Origin: Rhodanobacter denitrificans
GTDB lineage: Bacteria; Pseudomonadota; Gammaproteobacteria; Xanthomonadales; Rhodanobacteraceae
Assembly (NCBI RefSeq): GCF_000230695.2
Contig: NC_020541.1
Location: forward strand, 3,100,001 to 3,164,000
Length of the DNA: 64,000 nt
Direction: 5' to 3'
In this document: positions 27,566 to 37,496 of the stretch, piece after piece
How positions within the stretch are numbered: position 1 is the stretch's first letter
Layout of the letters: the number at the start of each line of letters is the position of its first letter
The notes under the pieces: generated by a model
Told to the model about the DNA's origin: nothing
Databases searched by the model: none
What the model saw: the letters and a program-made list of their open reading frames with translations, nothing else
Position numbers and translations under genes: made by a program

Positions 27566-27892
27566 TCAGACCGGCATGTTCATGATTTCCTTGTAGGCAT
27601 CGACCAGCTTGTTGCGCACCTCGACCACCGTGCGCAGGGACAGGTCGGCCTTCTGCACCGCGATCATCGTGCGGCCGAGGTCGGCGCCGGGGTCGCCGCG
27701 CTCGAAACTCGCCGCCAAGTGGCCGGCTTCCAGCTGGTTGCGGCCCACGGCGGACAACGACTGCTTGAGCACGTCGGAGAAATCCGCCTGCCCGACGGCG
27801 GCTGCCGGCTTCACCGCCGCTTCCGGCGCACGCACCTGCGCGGTCATCTGGCGCATCTGGGACAGCAGGTTGTTGACGTCGATGGTGCTCAT
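27566..27892 (-). CDS. fliE: Flagellar hook-basal body protein FliE
   Basis: 108-residue rod-MS-ring junction protein, family length. The C-terminal half is typical: GADLGRTMIAVQKADLSLRTVVEVRNKLVDAYKEIMNM. It is the first gene of the fliEFGHIJK operon with a sigma-54 site about 58 bases before the ATG. Confidence 0.95.
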   Translation of the reverse strand: MSTIDVNNLLSQMRQMTAQVRAPEAAVKPAAAVGQADFSDVLKQSLSAVGRNQLEAGHLAASFERGDPGADLGRTMIAVQKADLSLRTVVEVRNKLVDAYKEIMNMPV

Positions 27893-27949
27893 CGCGATGC
27901 GTCCTCATGACGGATTCCCGACGCGTGACGGGGTTTCGAGTGAGTGGTT

Positions 27950-27964
27950 GCACGAGGCGTGCCA
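27950..27964 (-). promoter_or_regulatory. Sigma-54 promoter of the fliE operon
   Basis: On the minus strand TGGCAC, five bases (GCCTC), GTGC. The -24 is perfect; the -12 has one change (GTGC for TTGC). It sits between the repeat after fleQ and the fliE ATG. Confidence 0.7.
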
Positions 27965-27970
27965 GTTTTT

Positions 27971-28050
27971 CCGGGCATAGGGAATGGGGAGCAGGGAATC
28001 GCAAATGCAAAGGCTGACGCGCTTCCCGACTCCTCATTCCCCATTCCCGG
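27971..28050. repeat. Inverted GGGAAT-type repeat after fleQ
   Basis: A left arm with GGGAATGGGGAGCAGGGAATCG pairs with a right arm of ATTCCCCATTCCC type, about 30 bases apart. The stem begins four bases after the fleQ stop and could end its transcript. It is the same repeat unit that forms the start of fliO. Confidence 0.65.
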
Positions 28051-28053
28051 CCC

Positions 28054-29478
<1,425 letters not shown>

Positions 29479-29828
29479 CGCTCTCTCCTTATCCACACTG
29501 CTCGTTTTGGCGGCCCCATGCTTCCAGCGGGAGCGCTTTTTCATCGGTGCCGGGTTTCCGTTGCCGGCCTGATGAACCATGAGCAATTAGGAGGCCAATG
29601 TTTCCGGCCATCGCGACGACAAAATGTCACCTGTCGGAAAAACTGCCACCGCCGCGTCGACAAACATGCGTAACCGTGTTCCCTAACTGCATGAAACATG
29701 GACGGTTTGCACGACGTTCGCGGCATGGCATGGCGCACATGCCAAATGTGACCGGCGTCGAGAGAAGCGCCCGCGGAGTTTCGCAATTGCGAACTGCATC
29801 ACATCCGATGCATCGACCGGATCCCGCC
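29479..29828. other. Intergenic region upstream of fleQ, no gene seen
   Basis: 350 bases of lower G+C than the flanks between fleQ and the PilZ-like gene. Open frames here are short, lack ribosome sites and have no family look. No clear sigma-54 or sigma-28 element was found for fleQ. It presumably contains the fleQ promoter, possibly sigma-70 type, and the PilZ-like gene's terminator; I cannot pin either down. Confidence 0.5.
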
Positions 29829-30443
29829 TCACGCCACCGGCTGGCGCGCCCCTGCCACTTTGCGTCGGTGATGGCGGAAAACCAGACGCTCAATTGCGTC
29901 ACTCAGTGCCTCGCCCAATGGCGCAAAAATCACGAACACTCGACCATCGTCGAATTGACGCTGCACCTGCGCGGCGAGTTCGAGCGGCAGGCTGCGGCAC
30001 AGGTCGAAACGGATGCGCAGCAGCAGCCCGCCGCCGGCCGGCGCCAGGCCGGCGGGCAACAGCGCGCCGATCGCATTGAAGCGCAGCAGCTGCCGCGGCG
30101 GCAGCACGCTGTCGGGCACCAGCAGGCTGTTGACGATTTCCACCAGTACGTTGAGCTTGGCGTCCATCCGCAGGATTTCCTGCATCAGCGGGCTGTCGTC
30201 CTCGCCGCTGTCGGCGCGGCGCTCCTCCAGCGCGGCGATCGCCGCCAGCACGTTCGCGTTGCGTTCGGCCAGCTGCTGCAGCAACGCCGGCGAGGGCGGC
30301 CAGGCCAGCGGCTCGCCGTCGGCATGCAGGCTCTCCTCGCAGCTGACCCGTTGCTCGAAATCGTCCCAGCCGGCCACTGCCGCGCCGCCCGATGCCGTAA
30401 TGCCGGAGGTCGTCTTGCCCGGGGACGTGCTGTCTGAGGTCAT
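29829..30443 (-). CDS. PilZ-like protein in the flagellar cluster
   Basis: 204 residues with a long helical N-terminal half (heptad-like LLQQLAERNANVLAAIAALEER, then LRMDAKLNVLVEIVNSLLV) and a C-terminal beta domain with RQLLR, an RxxxR sequence at the position where PilZ domains bind c-di-GMP. The second PilZ motif (D/NxSxxG) is replaced by NAIGALLPAG. This layout resembles the helical, self-assembling PilZ proteins described from xanthomonads, an inference I cannot test here. It lies after fliT across a terminator and before fleQ. A role in flagellar control is inferred from position only. Confidence 0.65.
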   Translation of the reverse strand: MTSDSTSPGKTTSGITASGGAAVAGWDDFEQRVSCEESLHADGEPLAWPPSPALLQQLAERNANVLAAIAALEERRADSGEDDSPLMQEILRMDAKLNVLVEIVNSLLVPDSVLPPRQLLRFNAIGALLPAGLAPAGGGLLLRIRFDLCRSLPLELAAQVQRQFDDGRVFVIFAPLGEALSDAIERLVFRHHRRKVAGARQPVA

Positions 30444-30518
30444 GGCGTGGCTCCGCGACGCGGTGAGGCCGAAACCGCCACGCCGGCGGCTTTCGGAGGG
30501 GGAAGCAAGGCGCTGGTG

Positions 30519-30576
30519 AAAAAAACCGCTTCCTGCGGCCGTTTCCCTCGCCAGTCCGGCACACGTCCGGACTGGC
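30519..30576 (-). terminator. Probable terminator after fliT
   Basis: On the minus strand a 10-base perfect hairpin GCCAGTCCGG/CCGGACTGGC (30550-30576) is followed by a second small stem CCGC-AGGAA-GCGG and seven T (30519-30538). It ends the fliC/fliDST unit before the PilZ-like gene. Confidence 0.6.
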
Positions 30577-30616
30577 CCATGCGCCCGTTGCACAGACCCT
30601 CGGCCGCCGCCGGCGA

Positions 30617-30901
30617 TCACGGCCGGGCGTAGGCGGCGATCGCGCGGGCGCGGTCGGTTTCCTGCTGCCATTGTTCGGCCGCCGAGTCCCGCGCGCGGCC
30701 GACGATGGCCTGCAGCTGGCGATCGTACGCCAGAATCTCGTCCAGCCGGGCCAGGCTGTCCGGGTCGGACGCGTGCCGGCGCAGCAGCAACGGTTCACGC
30801 TCGGCCTCCAGCTCGATCAGCCGCGGCCACTCCTGCGCCTGCGCAGCGGCCAGCATCGCGCGGGTCAGCCCGAGCGCGAGTTCGAGGACGTCCACGCTCA
30901 C
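30617..30901 (-). CDS. fliT: Flagellar export chaperone FliT
   Basis: 94-residue helical chaperone of FliD, close to the family length. Segments LALGLTRAMLAAAQAQEWPRLIELEAEREPLL match the FliT N-terminal helices. The start is a GTG that overlaps the fliS stop. A second GTG two codons further is possible. Confidence 0.82.
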   Translation of the reverse strand: MSVDVLELALGLTRAMLAAAQAQEWPRLIELEAEREPLLLRRHASDPDSLARLDEILAYDRQLQAIVGRARDSAAEQWQQETDRARAIAAYARP

Positions 30902-31305
30902 GCGCCTGCCACCCGCTGGCTGGCGGCCGGAGCGATCTGCACCCAGCTGTCGCGGATCGGCTGCAGCAGGTTGCTGACCTCGTCGATCAGGCTGGCGTCG
31001 TCGCGCAGGTTGGCCTGCAGCAGGCGGCGGCTCATGTAGTCGTAGAGCGAATCCAGCCGGCCGACCAGCACCGGGTCCGCCTTGGGATCGAGGCTGCCGC
31101 GCAGGCCGCCGATGATCTCGATGCAACGCGAGATCGCCTCGCCCTTCGCCGCGACCTCGCCGCGCAGCATGTGCGCGCGGGCCTTCACCAGGCGCTCCAG
31201 CGCGCCATCCATCAGCAGCGTGATCAGCCCGTGCGGATCGGCCGACTCCACCCCGCCGTGCGAGCGGACTTGCTGATAGGCGCCTGCGCCGTAGCCGAAT
31301 CCCAT
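30898..31305 (-). CDS. fliS: Flagellin chaperone FliS
   Basis: 135-residue four-helix chaperone that holds flagellin unfolded. The hallmark start YGAGAYQQVRSHGGVESADPHGLI and LLMDGALERLVKARAHM are clear. It lies 12 bases after fliD and overlaps fliT by four bases. Confidence 0.96.
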   Translation of the reverse strand: MGFGYGAGAYQQVRSHGGVESADPHGLITLLMDGALERLVKARAHMLRGEVAAKGEAISRCIEIIGGLRGSLDPKADPVLVGRLDSLYDYMSRRLLQANLRDDASLIDEVSNLLQPIRDSWVQIAPAASQRVAGA

Positions 31306-31317
31306 GACCGTGTCCTC

Positions 31318-32712
31318 TTACTTCTTGCTGCTGTTGGTAAGCGCGTCGAACTGCTGCTGCAGGTAGGTGCTGGTGCTGTTGAGCTTGGACATCAACGTGT
31401 CGAGCGCGGTGAATTGCGCCTGGTAGAGCGCGGTGAGGCTGTCCATGCGGCTGTTCAGCGCGGTCTGCTGGTTGGCCAGGTCGCTCAGCTGCTGGCCGAT
31501 GCTGCTGGTGCGGCTGGCCAGCACGCCCTGGCTGCCGACCCAGCTGGTCAGCGGAGCATTGAGCTTCGCCGCGAAACCGTTGGTGCCACCGAACAGGGCG
31601 CCCACCTGCTTGCCGCCGTCGCCGAGCGCGGTCGCCAGCTTGCCGCTGTCCAACTTCAGCGTGCCGTCCACCTGCAGCGAGATGCCGATCGAGGACAGCG
31701 AGGCGCCGTTGGCGGTGCCGCCGACGATGCTCGACAAGGTGTTGTTGATGCCGTTGAGCGTGGCGTCGCCGAGCAGTGCGCCGGCGGTGCCGCTGGTGGC
31801 GTCGTACCTGGTCAGGTTCTGGTAGATCCCGACGAAGCTGTTGTAGGTGTTGACCAGGTTGGTGAGTGCGCCGGTGGCCTTGCTGCTGTCGCTGGTCACG
31901 CTCAGCGTGCTGCTGCCGGCCTTGACCAGGCTCAGGGTGAGGCCGTCGATCGCGCTGCTGACGGTATTGCCGGCGCTGCTGGCGGCCAGGCCGTCGATGC
32001 TGTACTTCGCGTCGGCCGCCGCGGTGACCACGTTCAGCCCGTTGCCGGTGGAGGCCGCCGGATCGTATTTCAGCGCCGCCAGCTTGCCGTCGCCGCCGCT
32101 GCTGCTTACCGAGAAACCGTTCGCCGCGCCGGTGCGGGTGCCGCTCAGCACCAGGTGCGCGCCGTCGGTGCCGGTGACGATGGTGGCGCTCACGCCGGGA
32201 TTGCTGCTGGCGCCGTTGATCGCGTCGCGGATCGCCGCCAGCGAGTTGTTGGTGCTGTCGAGGGTGAGGCTCATCGACTGGCTGCCCACCGCGATGGTCA
32301 GCGTGCCGGTGCCGACCGCAGCGGTGCTGCTGGCGAATGCGCCGGACGACGCCTTCAGCGCGCTGGCCAGCTGCGTCACGACGATGTTGTAGCTGCCGTT
32401 GACGGGAGTGCCGGTGGCGCTGGCGCCAAGTACGGTGGTGTCGCTGCTGCCTACCGTGCGCGCGGTGAAGGCGCTGCCGTCGGTGAGCGGAGCCATCGCC
32501 GACTGCAAGGCGGAAAGCGCAGCGCTGACCTGACCCAGCGCCGAGAGCTGGGTGTTCGCCGCGTTGGCCTGGCTGGTGATCTGGTTCTGCTGCGGTGCTT
32601 TCTTCGCGGCGACCAGCTGGCTGACCAGGCTGGCCACGTCGAGCCCGGAACCCACACCCATGGAGGTCAGCAAACCCGAAGTGGGTGTGGTGGAGCCTAC
32701 GGTGATCGCCAT
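31318..32712 (-). CDS. fliD: Flagellar cap protein FliD
   Basis: 464-residue filament cap. The N-terminal coiled region (GLDVASLVSQLVAAKKAPQQNQI) and C-terminal coiled region (SSIGQQLSDLANQQTALNSRMDSL, FTALDTLMSKLNSTSTYLQQQF) are the FliD signatures. The middle part is variable. It follows fliC by 65 bases that contain a large palindrome. Confidence 0.96.
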   Translation of the reverse strand: MAITVGSTTPTSGLLTSMGVGSGLDVASLVSQLVAAKKAPQQNQITSQANAANTQLSALGQVSAALSALQSAMAPLTDGSAFTARTVGSSDTTVLGASATGTPVNGSYNIVVTQLASALKASSGAFASSTAAVGTGTLTIAVGSQSMSLTLDSTNNSLAAIRDAINGASSNPGVSATIVTGTDGAHLVLSGTRTGAANGFSVSSSGGDGKLAALKYDPAASTGNGLNVVTAAADAKYSIDGLAASSAGNTVSSAIDGLTLSLVKAGSSTLSVTSDSSKATGALTNLVNTYNSFVGIYQNLTRYDATSGTAGALLGDATLNGINNTLSSIVGGTANGASLSSIGISLQVDGTLKLDSGKLATALGDGGKQVGALFGGTNGFAAKLNAPLTSWVGSQGVLASRTSSIGQQLSDLANQQTALNSRMDSLTALYQAQFTALDTLMSKLNSTSTYLQQQFDALTNSSKK

Positions 32713-32735
32713 GGGTGTGGGTTCCTGAAATGAAG

Positions 32736-32766
32736 GGAACGGCCGCGAACTGCTCGCGGCCGTTCC
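32736..32766 (-). terminator. Perfect 13-base palindrome after fliC
   Basis: GGAACGGCCGCGA and its exact complement flank a five-base loop. It lies 12 bases after the fliC stop and before fliD. There is no T-run, so it may be a partial terminator or RNA-stabilising hairpin. Either could set the large excess of flagellin over cap protein. Confidence 0.6.
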
Positions 32767-32777
32767 GGGTTACCTCG

Positions 32778-34220
32778 TTACTGCAGCAGCTTGAGCACGC
32801 TCTGGGTGGAGGCGTTGGCCTGTGCCAGCACCGAGACGCCGGCCTGTTGCAGGATGTTTGCGCTGGACATGTTCGCGGTTTCCGCGGCGAAGTCGGCATC
32901 CTGGATCTGGCTGCGCGACGAGCTGAGGTTCTGCGAGATGGTCTGCAGATTGGCGATGGTGGACTGGAAGCGGTTCTGCACCGCGCCGAGGTCGCTGCGC
33001 ATCGAACTGACCGTGCTCAGCGCGGCGTCGATGCGGCTGATGGTGTCGTTGGCGCCGGCCACCGTCTTCACATCGCTGCCGGACAGGCTGCCGCCGGTGG
33101 CGATCGCGGTGGCGCCCGCGCCGGTGAAGCCCAGGTTGCCTGCGCCCGCGCCGGACTTGGTGCCGTTCACGGTCAACGCCGACTGCGAGTTCAGGTGCAC
33201 CATGTGGCTGGTGCTGTCGTAGTAGGCCGAGACGCCGGCGACGCCCTTGGCGTTGATCGCATCGACCAGGTTTTGCGCGCTGTTGTAGGTGCCGTTCATG
33301 TCGACGGCGGCGCCGCCACTTGCCGACTGGATCGTCAGGTCGCCGGTGGCCAGCGTGAGGATGCCGGTGGAGGCCGGCGTCTGCGCGGCGACGCTGGTGG
33401 TGCTGAAATAGGTCGCCTGCTTGGTGCCGGCAATCGCCACCGCCGCCGCAGTGGTGTTGCTGATGGTGATCTTGTTGCTGGTGCCGTCGAAGGTCGCGGT
33501 GACGCCGGCGCCGCCCGCGGTCTGGATCGCGGCGGCGAACTGGGCGCCGGTGTAGGTGCCGGCGGCCACGGCGGTGCCGCCGATGGACAGGTCGCCCGCG
33601 GCGATGGTGGTCGAGGCGCCGACCGCCAAGCTGACCGCCGTGCCCGGCGCCGCCGCACTGGCGGTGAACATCGCGCCCAGGTCGACGCTTTGCGTGTTCG
33701 CCATCTGGCCGACCTGTTTGGCGCCCGCGCCCTGGCTCAGGTTGACCGAGATCGTCTCGCCGACGTTGGCGCCGATCTGGAACGCGGCGCTGCCGAAGCT
33801 GCCGTCGAGCACGTGGCGGCCGTTGAACGTGGTCTGCTGCGAGATGCGGGTGATTTCCGACAGGCGCTGCTGCACTTCGGCATCCAGCGCGGCGCGGTCG
33901 CTGTCGGAGTTGGTGGCGTTGGCCGACTGCACCGCCAGCGTGCGGATGCGCTGCATGTTGTTGGTCACCTCGTTCAGCGCCGACTCGGTGGTCTGCGCCA
34001 GCGAGATGCCGTCGTTGGCATTGCTGACCGCCTGGTTCAGGCCGTTGATCTGGGTGGTGAAGCGGGTCGAGATGGCGAGGCCCGCGGCATCGTCCTTCGC
34101 GCTGTTGATGCGCATGCCGGAGGACAGGCGTTCGATCGCGGTGGCGAGTTTGCTCTGCGACTTGGCCAGGTTCTGCTGGGCATTCAGCGAGCTGATGTTG
34201 GTGTTGACGCTCATGACCAT
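32778..34220 (-). CDS. fliC: Flagellin FliC
   Basis: 480-residue filament subunit. Conserved D0/D1 ends are present: VNTNISSLNAQQNLAKSQSKL at the start and LQTISQNLSSSRSQIQDADFAAETANMSSANILQQAGVSVLAQANASTQ-type helix at the end. The middle holds two related modules of about 60 residues (AGDLSIGGTAVAAGTYTGAQ and TGDLTIQSASGGAAVDMNG), the surface D2/D3 repeats. ATG at MVMSVN has GGAG about ten bases upstream; MSVN is the alternative. Its own sigma-28 promoter lies upstream. Single flagellin in this window. Confidence 0.96.
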   Translation of the reverse strand: MVMSVNTNISSLNAQQNLAKSQSKLATAIERLSSGMRINSAKDDAAGLAISTRFTTQINGLNQAVSNANDGISLAQTTESALNEVTNNMQRIRTLAVQSANATNSDSDRAALDAEVQQRLSEITRISQQTTFNGRHVLDGSFGSAAFQIGANVGETISVNLSQGAGAKQVGQMANTQSVDLGAMFTASAAAPGTAVSLAVGASTTIAAGDLSIGGTAVAAGTYTGAQFAAAIQTAGGAGVTATFDGTSNKITISNTTAAAVAIAGTKQATYFSTTSVAAQTPASTGILTLATGDLTIQSASGGAAVDMNGTYNSAQNLVDAINAKGVAGVSAYYDSTSHMVHLNSQSALTVNGTKSGAGAGNLGFTGAGATAIATGGSLSGSDVKTVAGANDTISRIDAALSTVSSMRSDLGAVQNRFQSTIANLQTISQNLSSSRSQIQDADFAAETANMSSANILQQAGVSVLAQANASTQSVLKLLQ

Positions 34221-34310
34221 GGGAGTATCTCCAGAAGGGGTCGTAGGTGCCGGTGGCCGGCGGTGGTAGCCAGCGGGGATTCCGATGGGAACACCGCCGC
34301 CTCAGACACT

Positions 34311-34337
34311 GTTTCGACCCCCACCATGGAAACTTGA
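34311..34337 (-). promoter_or_regulatory. Sigma-28 (FliA) promoter of fliC
   Basis: On the minus strand TCAAGTTT, 11 bases, GTCGAAAC. It matches the FliA consensus well at the -35 and moderately at the -10, with exact spacing. It lies seven bases after the flgL stop, about 90 bases before the fliC ATG. Confidence 0.75.
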
Positions 34338-34343
34338 GCCTTG

Positions 34344-35546
34344 TCAACGCAAATAGTCGAACAATTTTGAACCCTGGATTTTGGTGAACGTCTGCTGTGA
34401 CGCCTGCAACGCCGTGGTCTGCGCACCGAGCTGGCTGATCGCGTCGTAGTAGTTCAGGTCCTGCACGTCCGACAGCGCGCTCTTGTACTGCAGCGTGAGG
34501 TCGTCGTTGAGTCCGCGTTGCTGGTCGAGCGCATTCATGCGCGCGCCGACCATGCCGCGCGTGCGGCTGATAGTGTCGATCGCCTGGTCGAGATTGGCGA
34601 ATTGCGTGTTGATGTCGTTCTGCATCGGCGCGCCGCCGCCGTCGGGGGTGCGCAGCGTCGTGATGATCTTGTCCAGCGTGGTGAACACGTCCTGCTTCGC
34701 GGAGGCGCCCAGCGCGAACGCGTCGCCGGCGTTGGGCGTGCCGCTGAAGGCGACCTGCGCGCCGCGGAAGCTGATGTTGCCGCCGCGGGTCGCGTCGTAG
34801 TTGCCGCTGTCCAGCACGGTGCCGGCGCCGTCGCGCACTTCATACGCGTCGGCGGCGGTGAACACGATGTGGTAGCTGCCGCCGTCCCACGCCGAAGGGT
34901 TCGCGTTGGGGTTGCTGACGCTGCTGGCGCCGGCCACCGCGCTGCCGGTGTTGGCCGGGTTGGCGCTGACCGCAAACCTGCCGTTGCCGGTAGCAATGTC
35001 GGCGAACACCGTGCTGCCGGGATCGCCCGTAGCCACCTGCAGGCCGGAGCCGGCGGCGACCATGCGCTGGCCGTCGTCGCCGACGTAACTCACGCCGTTC
35101 TGCGAGACGAACGGCATCGTGCCGGTGCGGTTGCCGGCGAACAGGTAGTCGCCCTGGCCGTCCTTGCTGTTGGCCTGGCCGAGCAGTTGCTGGCGCAGCT
35201 GCACCATCTCGGCGGCGATGTCGCCGCGGGTCTGATCGGTCTGCGAACCGTTGGCGGCCTGCAGCAGCAGCGTGCGCACGCGGCCCAGCACGTTGCTGAC
35301 GTTGGACAGGGTCTGGTCTTCCAGCCCCAGCCGCGCGTTGGCGCTGGTGATGTTGCGCTGGTACTGCGCGGCGTCGGCGGTGAGATGGGTCAGATCCAGT
35401 GCGCGCGCTGCACCTACCGGATCGTCGGACGGCTGGTTGATGCGCTTGCCGGTGCTCAACTGGATGTTGAGATCGGACAGGTCGCTCTGCCGGTCCATCA
35501 TGCTGCCGACGGACTGCTGCTGCATCCAGCTGGTGGAAACGCGCAT
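34344..35546 (-). CDS. flgL: Hook-filament junction protein FlgL
   Basis: 400-residue HAP3. The flagellin-like N-terminus (STGKRINQPSDDPVGAARAL) and C-terminal helix (MNALDQQRGLNDDLTLQYKSALSDVQDLNYYDAISQL) are typical. The central domain is larger than in enterics. It is three bases after flgK; the fliC promoter follows its stop. Confidence 0.95.
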   Translation of the reverse strand: MRVSTSWMQQQSVGSMMDRQSDLSDLNIQLSTGKRINQPSDDPVGAARALDLTHLTADAAQYQRNITSANARLGLEDQTLSNVSNVLGRVRTLLLQAANGSQTDQTRGDIAAEMVQLRQQLLGQANSKDGQGDYLFAGNRTGTMPFVSQNGVSYVGDDGQRMVAAGSGLQVATGDPGSTVFADIATGNGRFAVSANPANTGSAVAGASSVSNPNANPSAWDGGSYHIVFTAADAYEVRDGAGTVLDSGNYDATRGGNISFRGAQVAFSGTPNAGDAFALGASAKQDVFTTLDKIITTLRTPDGGGAPMQNDINTQFANLDQAIDTISRTRGMVGARMNALDQQRGLNDDLTLQYKSALSDVQDLNYYDAISQLGAQTTALQASQQTFTKIQGSKLFDYLR

Positions 35547-35549
35547 GGC

Positions 35550-37424
35550 TTACCCCTTCACGGCGCTGAGCAGCGCGCCGAAGATGTTGTTGGCGGTGCT
35601 GATGACCTGCGCGGAAGCCTGGTAGGCCTGCTGGTAGCGCAGCAGGTTGGCGGCTTCCTCGTCCAGGTTCACGCCGGACACGCTCTGCTGCGAACTCATC
35701 GCCTGGTGGTACACCGCGGTCTGCGTGGTCAGGTCGTCCTTGGCCAGCGCGCCGGCGCTGCCGACCTGGCCGACCAGCTGGCTGTAGGCACGGCCCGCGC
35801 TGGTGACGCCGCCGTCGAGCACGCCGAGATTGGCCACCTTGCCCAGCATCAGCGCGTTGCTGTTGTCGCCCTGCGCGTTGCTGTTGGCCTGCACGCCGAA
35901 GCTGTCGCCGGCCTGCGGTGCGCCGCCGAGCTGCAGGCTCCAGCCGTTGTGGACGATCGGCTGACCGGGGGTGAAGACCTGCGCCGGGCCGCCGTCGATG
36001 CTGTAGCTGGTGGTCGAGGCGAACACCACGGAGCTGCTGTTGAACAGGTTGGGGTTGCTGCCGTCGCTGACGCTGACTGCCGCTGCTGCGGTGCCGGTGT
36101 TGCCGGCCGCGGCAGTGGCCTTGAGCGGCGCGGCGGCGGCGACCTTGTCGGGGTCGTCGATTGCCAGCGAGAAACTCGCAGCGGCGTTGCGGCTGGGCTG
36201 CACGCGGAAGCTGTCGCCGGCGTTCGCGCTGCCGCCCACCACCAGGCTCAGCCCGGCAGCGACGAACGGATCGGCGCTGGTGCCGCTGCCGCTCAACGCG
36301 ACGCTGTTGCCGCTGGTGTCGCGCATGCGCCAGCTGCTGCCGTCGTAGCTCAGCACGTAATCCTTGCCGGTCAGCGCGCCAATGTCGCCGATGGCGGCGC
36401 CCAGCGTGCCGCTGCCGCTGTTGCTGGCGGCCGCCTGCACGGTCGGGCCGGCCACGTCGAAGAAGGTGCCGCCGAGCTCGCCGCGCAGGTCCATGCCCTG
36501 CGCGTGCTGTGCGTTGAACGCACTGGCCAGCGCCTGCGCGGCACGGCCCAGCTGGTTCTGCGCGGGATCGAGCACGTTGCCGCGAAAATCCAGCAGGGCG
36601 CCCAAGGTGCCGCCGCCGATGCGCCCGCTCAGCACGGCGCCGGACGCCGCGCCCACCACTTCCAGCCGGGTGGCGTCGTACATGTTGGGCGCGGTGCCCA
36701 GCGCGTGCGCCTCGGTGCCGGTGACCAGCGCCTGGCCGTTGCCCACGAACACGCTGAGGGTGTTGTCGTTCTGCGGCACCACGCTGATGCCGACCTGGCC
36801 GGCCAGCTTCTTCACCAGCGCATCGCGCTGGTCGAGCAGGTCGGCCGGCGGCGTGCCGTCGGTGGCCTGCGAGGAACGGATCAGCCCGTTCAACCTGGCG
36901 ATCGACTGGCTGTCGCTGTTGATCGCATCGACCGCCTCGCCGATCTGCTGCTGTACCTGGCCGGAAAGCTGATTGAACTGGCCGGACAGCGCGCGGAAGG
37001 TGCTGGCCAGCCCGCCCGCGCGGGCCAGCAGCACCTGGCGCGAGGCCGCGTCCGACGGCGCGTTGGCCATGTCCTGCACGGCGCCGAAGAAACTGTCCAG
37101 CGAGGTCTGTAGGTTGCTGTTGCCGGACAGCTGGTCATTGAGCTGGCCGGTGAGGCTGTCCATGCTGCTGGCACGGCCCTGCGCCGAGGTGGCCGACCAC
37201 AGCGAGCTGTTCAGGAACTGGCTGTAGGCGCGCTGCACCGCCACGGTATTAACGCCGGTGCCGACGTAGTAGTTGGCCTGCCCCTCGGGTAGCCGCGCGG
37301 CGTACGACACCAGCTGGCGACTGTAGCCGTCGGTGTTCGCATTGGCCACGTTGTGGCTTACCGTGCTGAGCCCGATCTGCGCGGCAAGCAGTCCGGACAC
37401 GCCGGTCGAAAGCATGTCAGCCAT
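35550..37424 (-). CDS. flgK: Hook-filament junction protein FlgK
   Basis: 624-residue HAP1, a typical length. The N-terminus LLAAQIGLSTVSHNVANANTDGYSRQ is the rod/hook family motif; the C-terminus (GVNLDEEAANLLRYQQAYQASAQVISTANNIF) is the canonical FlgK end. The middle carries Ala/Gly-rich repeats. It follows flgJ by 72 bases with no clear promoter. Confidence 0.96.
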   Translation of the reverse strand: MADMLSTGVSGLLAAQIGLSTVSHNVANANTDGYSRQLVSYAARLPEGQANYYVGTGVNTVAVQRAYSQFLNSSLWSATSAQGRASSMDSLTGQLNDQLSGNSNLQTSLDSFFGAVQDMANAPSDAASRQVLLARAGGLASTFRALSGQFNQLSGQVQQQIGEAVDAINSDSQSIARLNGLIRSSQATDGTPPADLLDQRDALVKKLAGQVGISVVPQNDNTLSVFVGNGQALVTGTEAHALGTAPNMYDATRLEVVGAASGAVLSGRIGGGTLGALLDFRGNVLDPAQNQLGRAAQALASAFNAQHAQGMDLRGELGGTFFDVAGPTVQAAASNSGSGTLGAAIGDIGALTGKDYVLSYDGSSWRMRDTSGNSVALSGSGTSADPFVAAGLSLVVGGSANAGDSFRVQPSRNAAASFSLAIDDPDKVAAAAPLKATAAAGNTGTAAAAVSVSDGSNPNLFNSSSVVFASTTSYSIDGGPAQVFTPGQPIVHNGWSLQLGGAPQAGDSFGVQANSNAQGDNSNALMLGKVANLGVLDGGVTSAGRAYSQLVGQVGSAGALAKDDLTTQTAVYHQAMSSQQSVSGVNLDEEAANLLRYQQAYQASAQVISTANNIFGALLSAVKG

Positions 37425-37496
37425 GGATCATCCTCGACACCTGGGGCGCCGCCGGAACGGCACGGCACGTGATCACGGTAACGGCCGGGCCCGCGT

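Noticed and set aside
37425..37496. A sigma-28 site before flgK
   Set aside because: A GCCGTTAC-like sequence is present but no -35 at the right distance.
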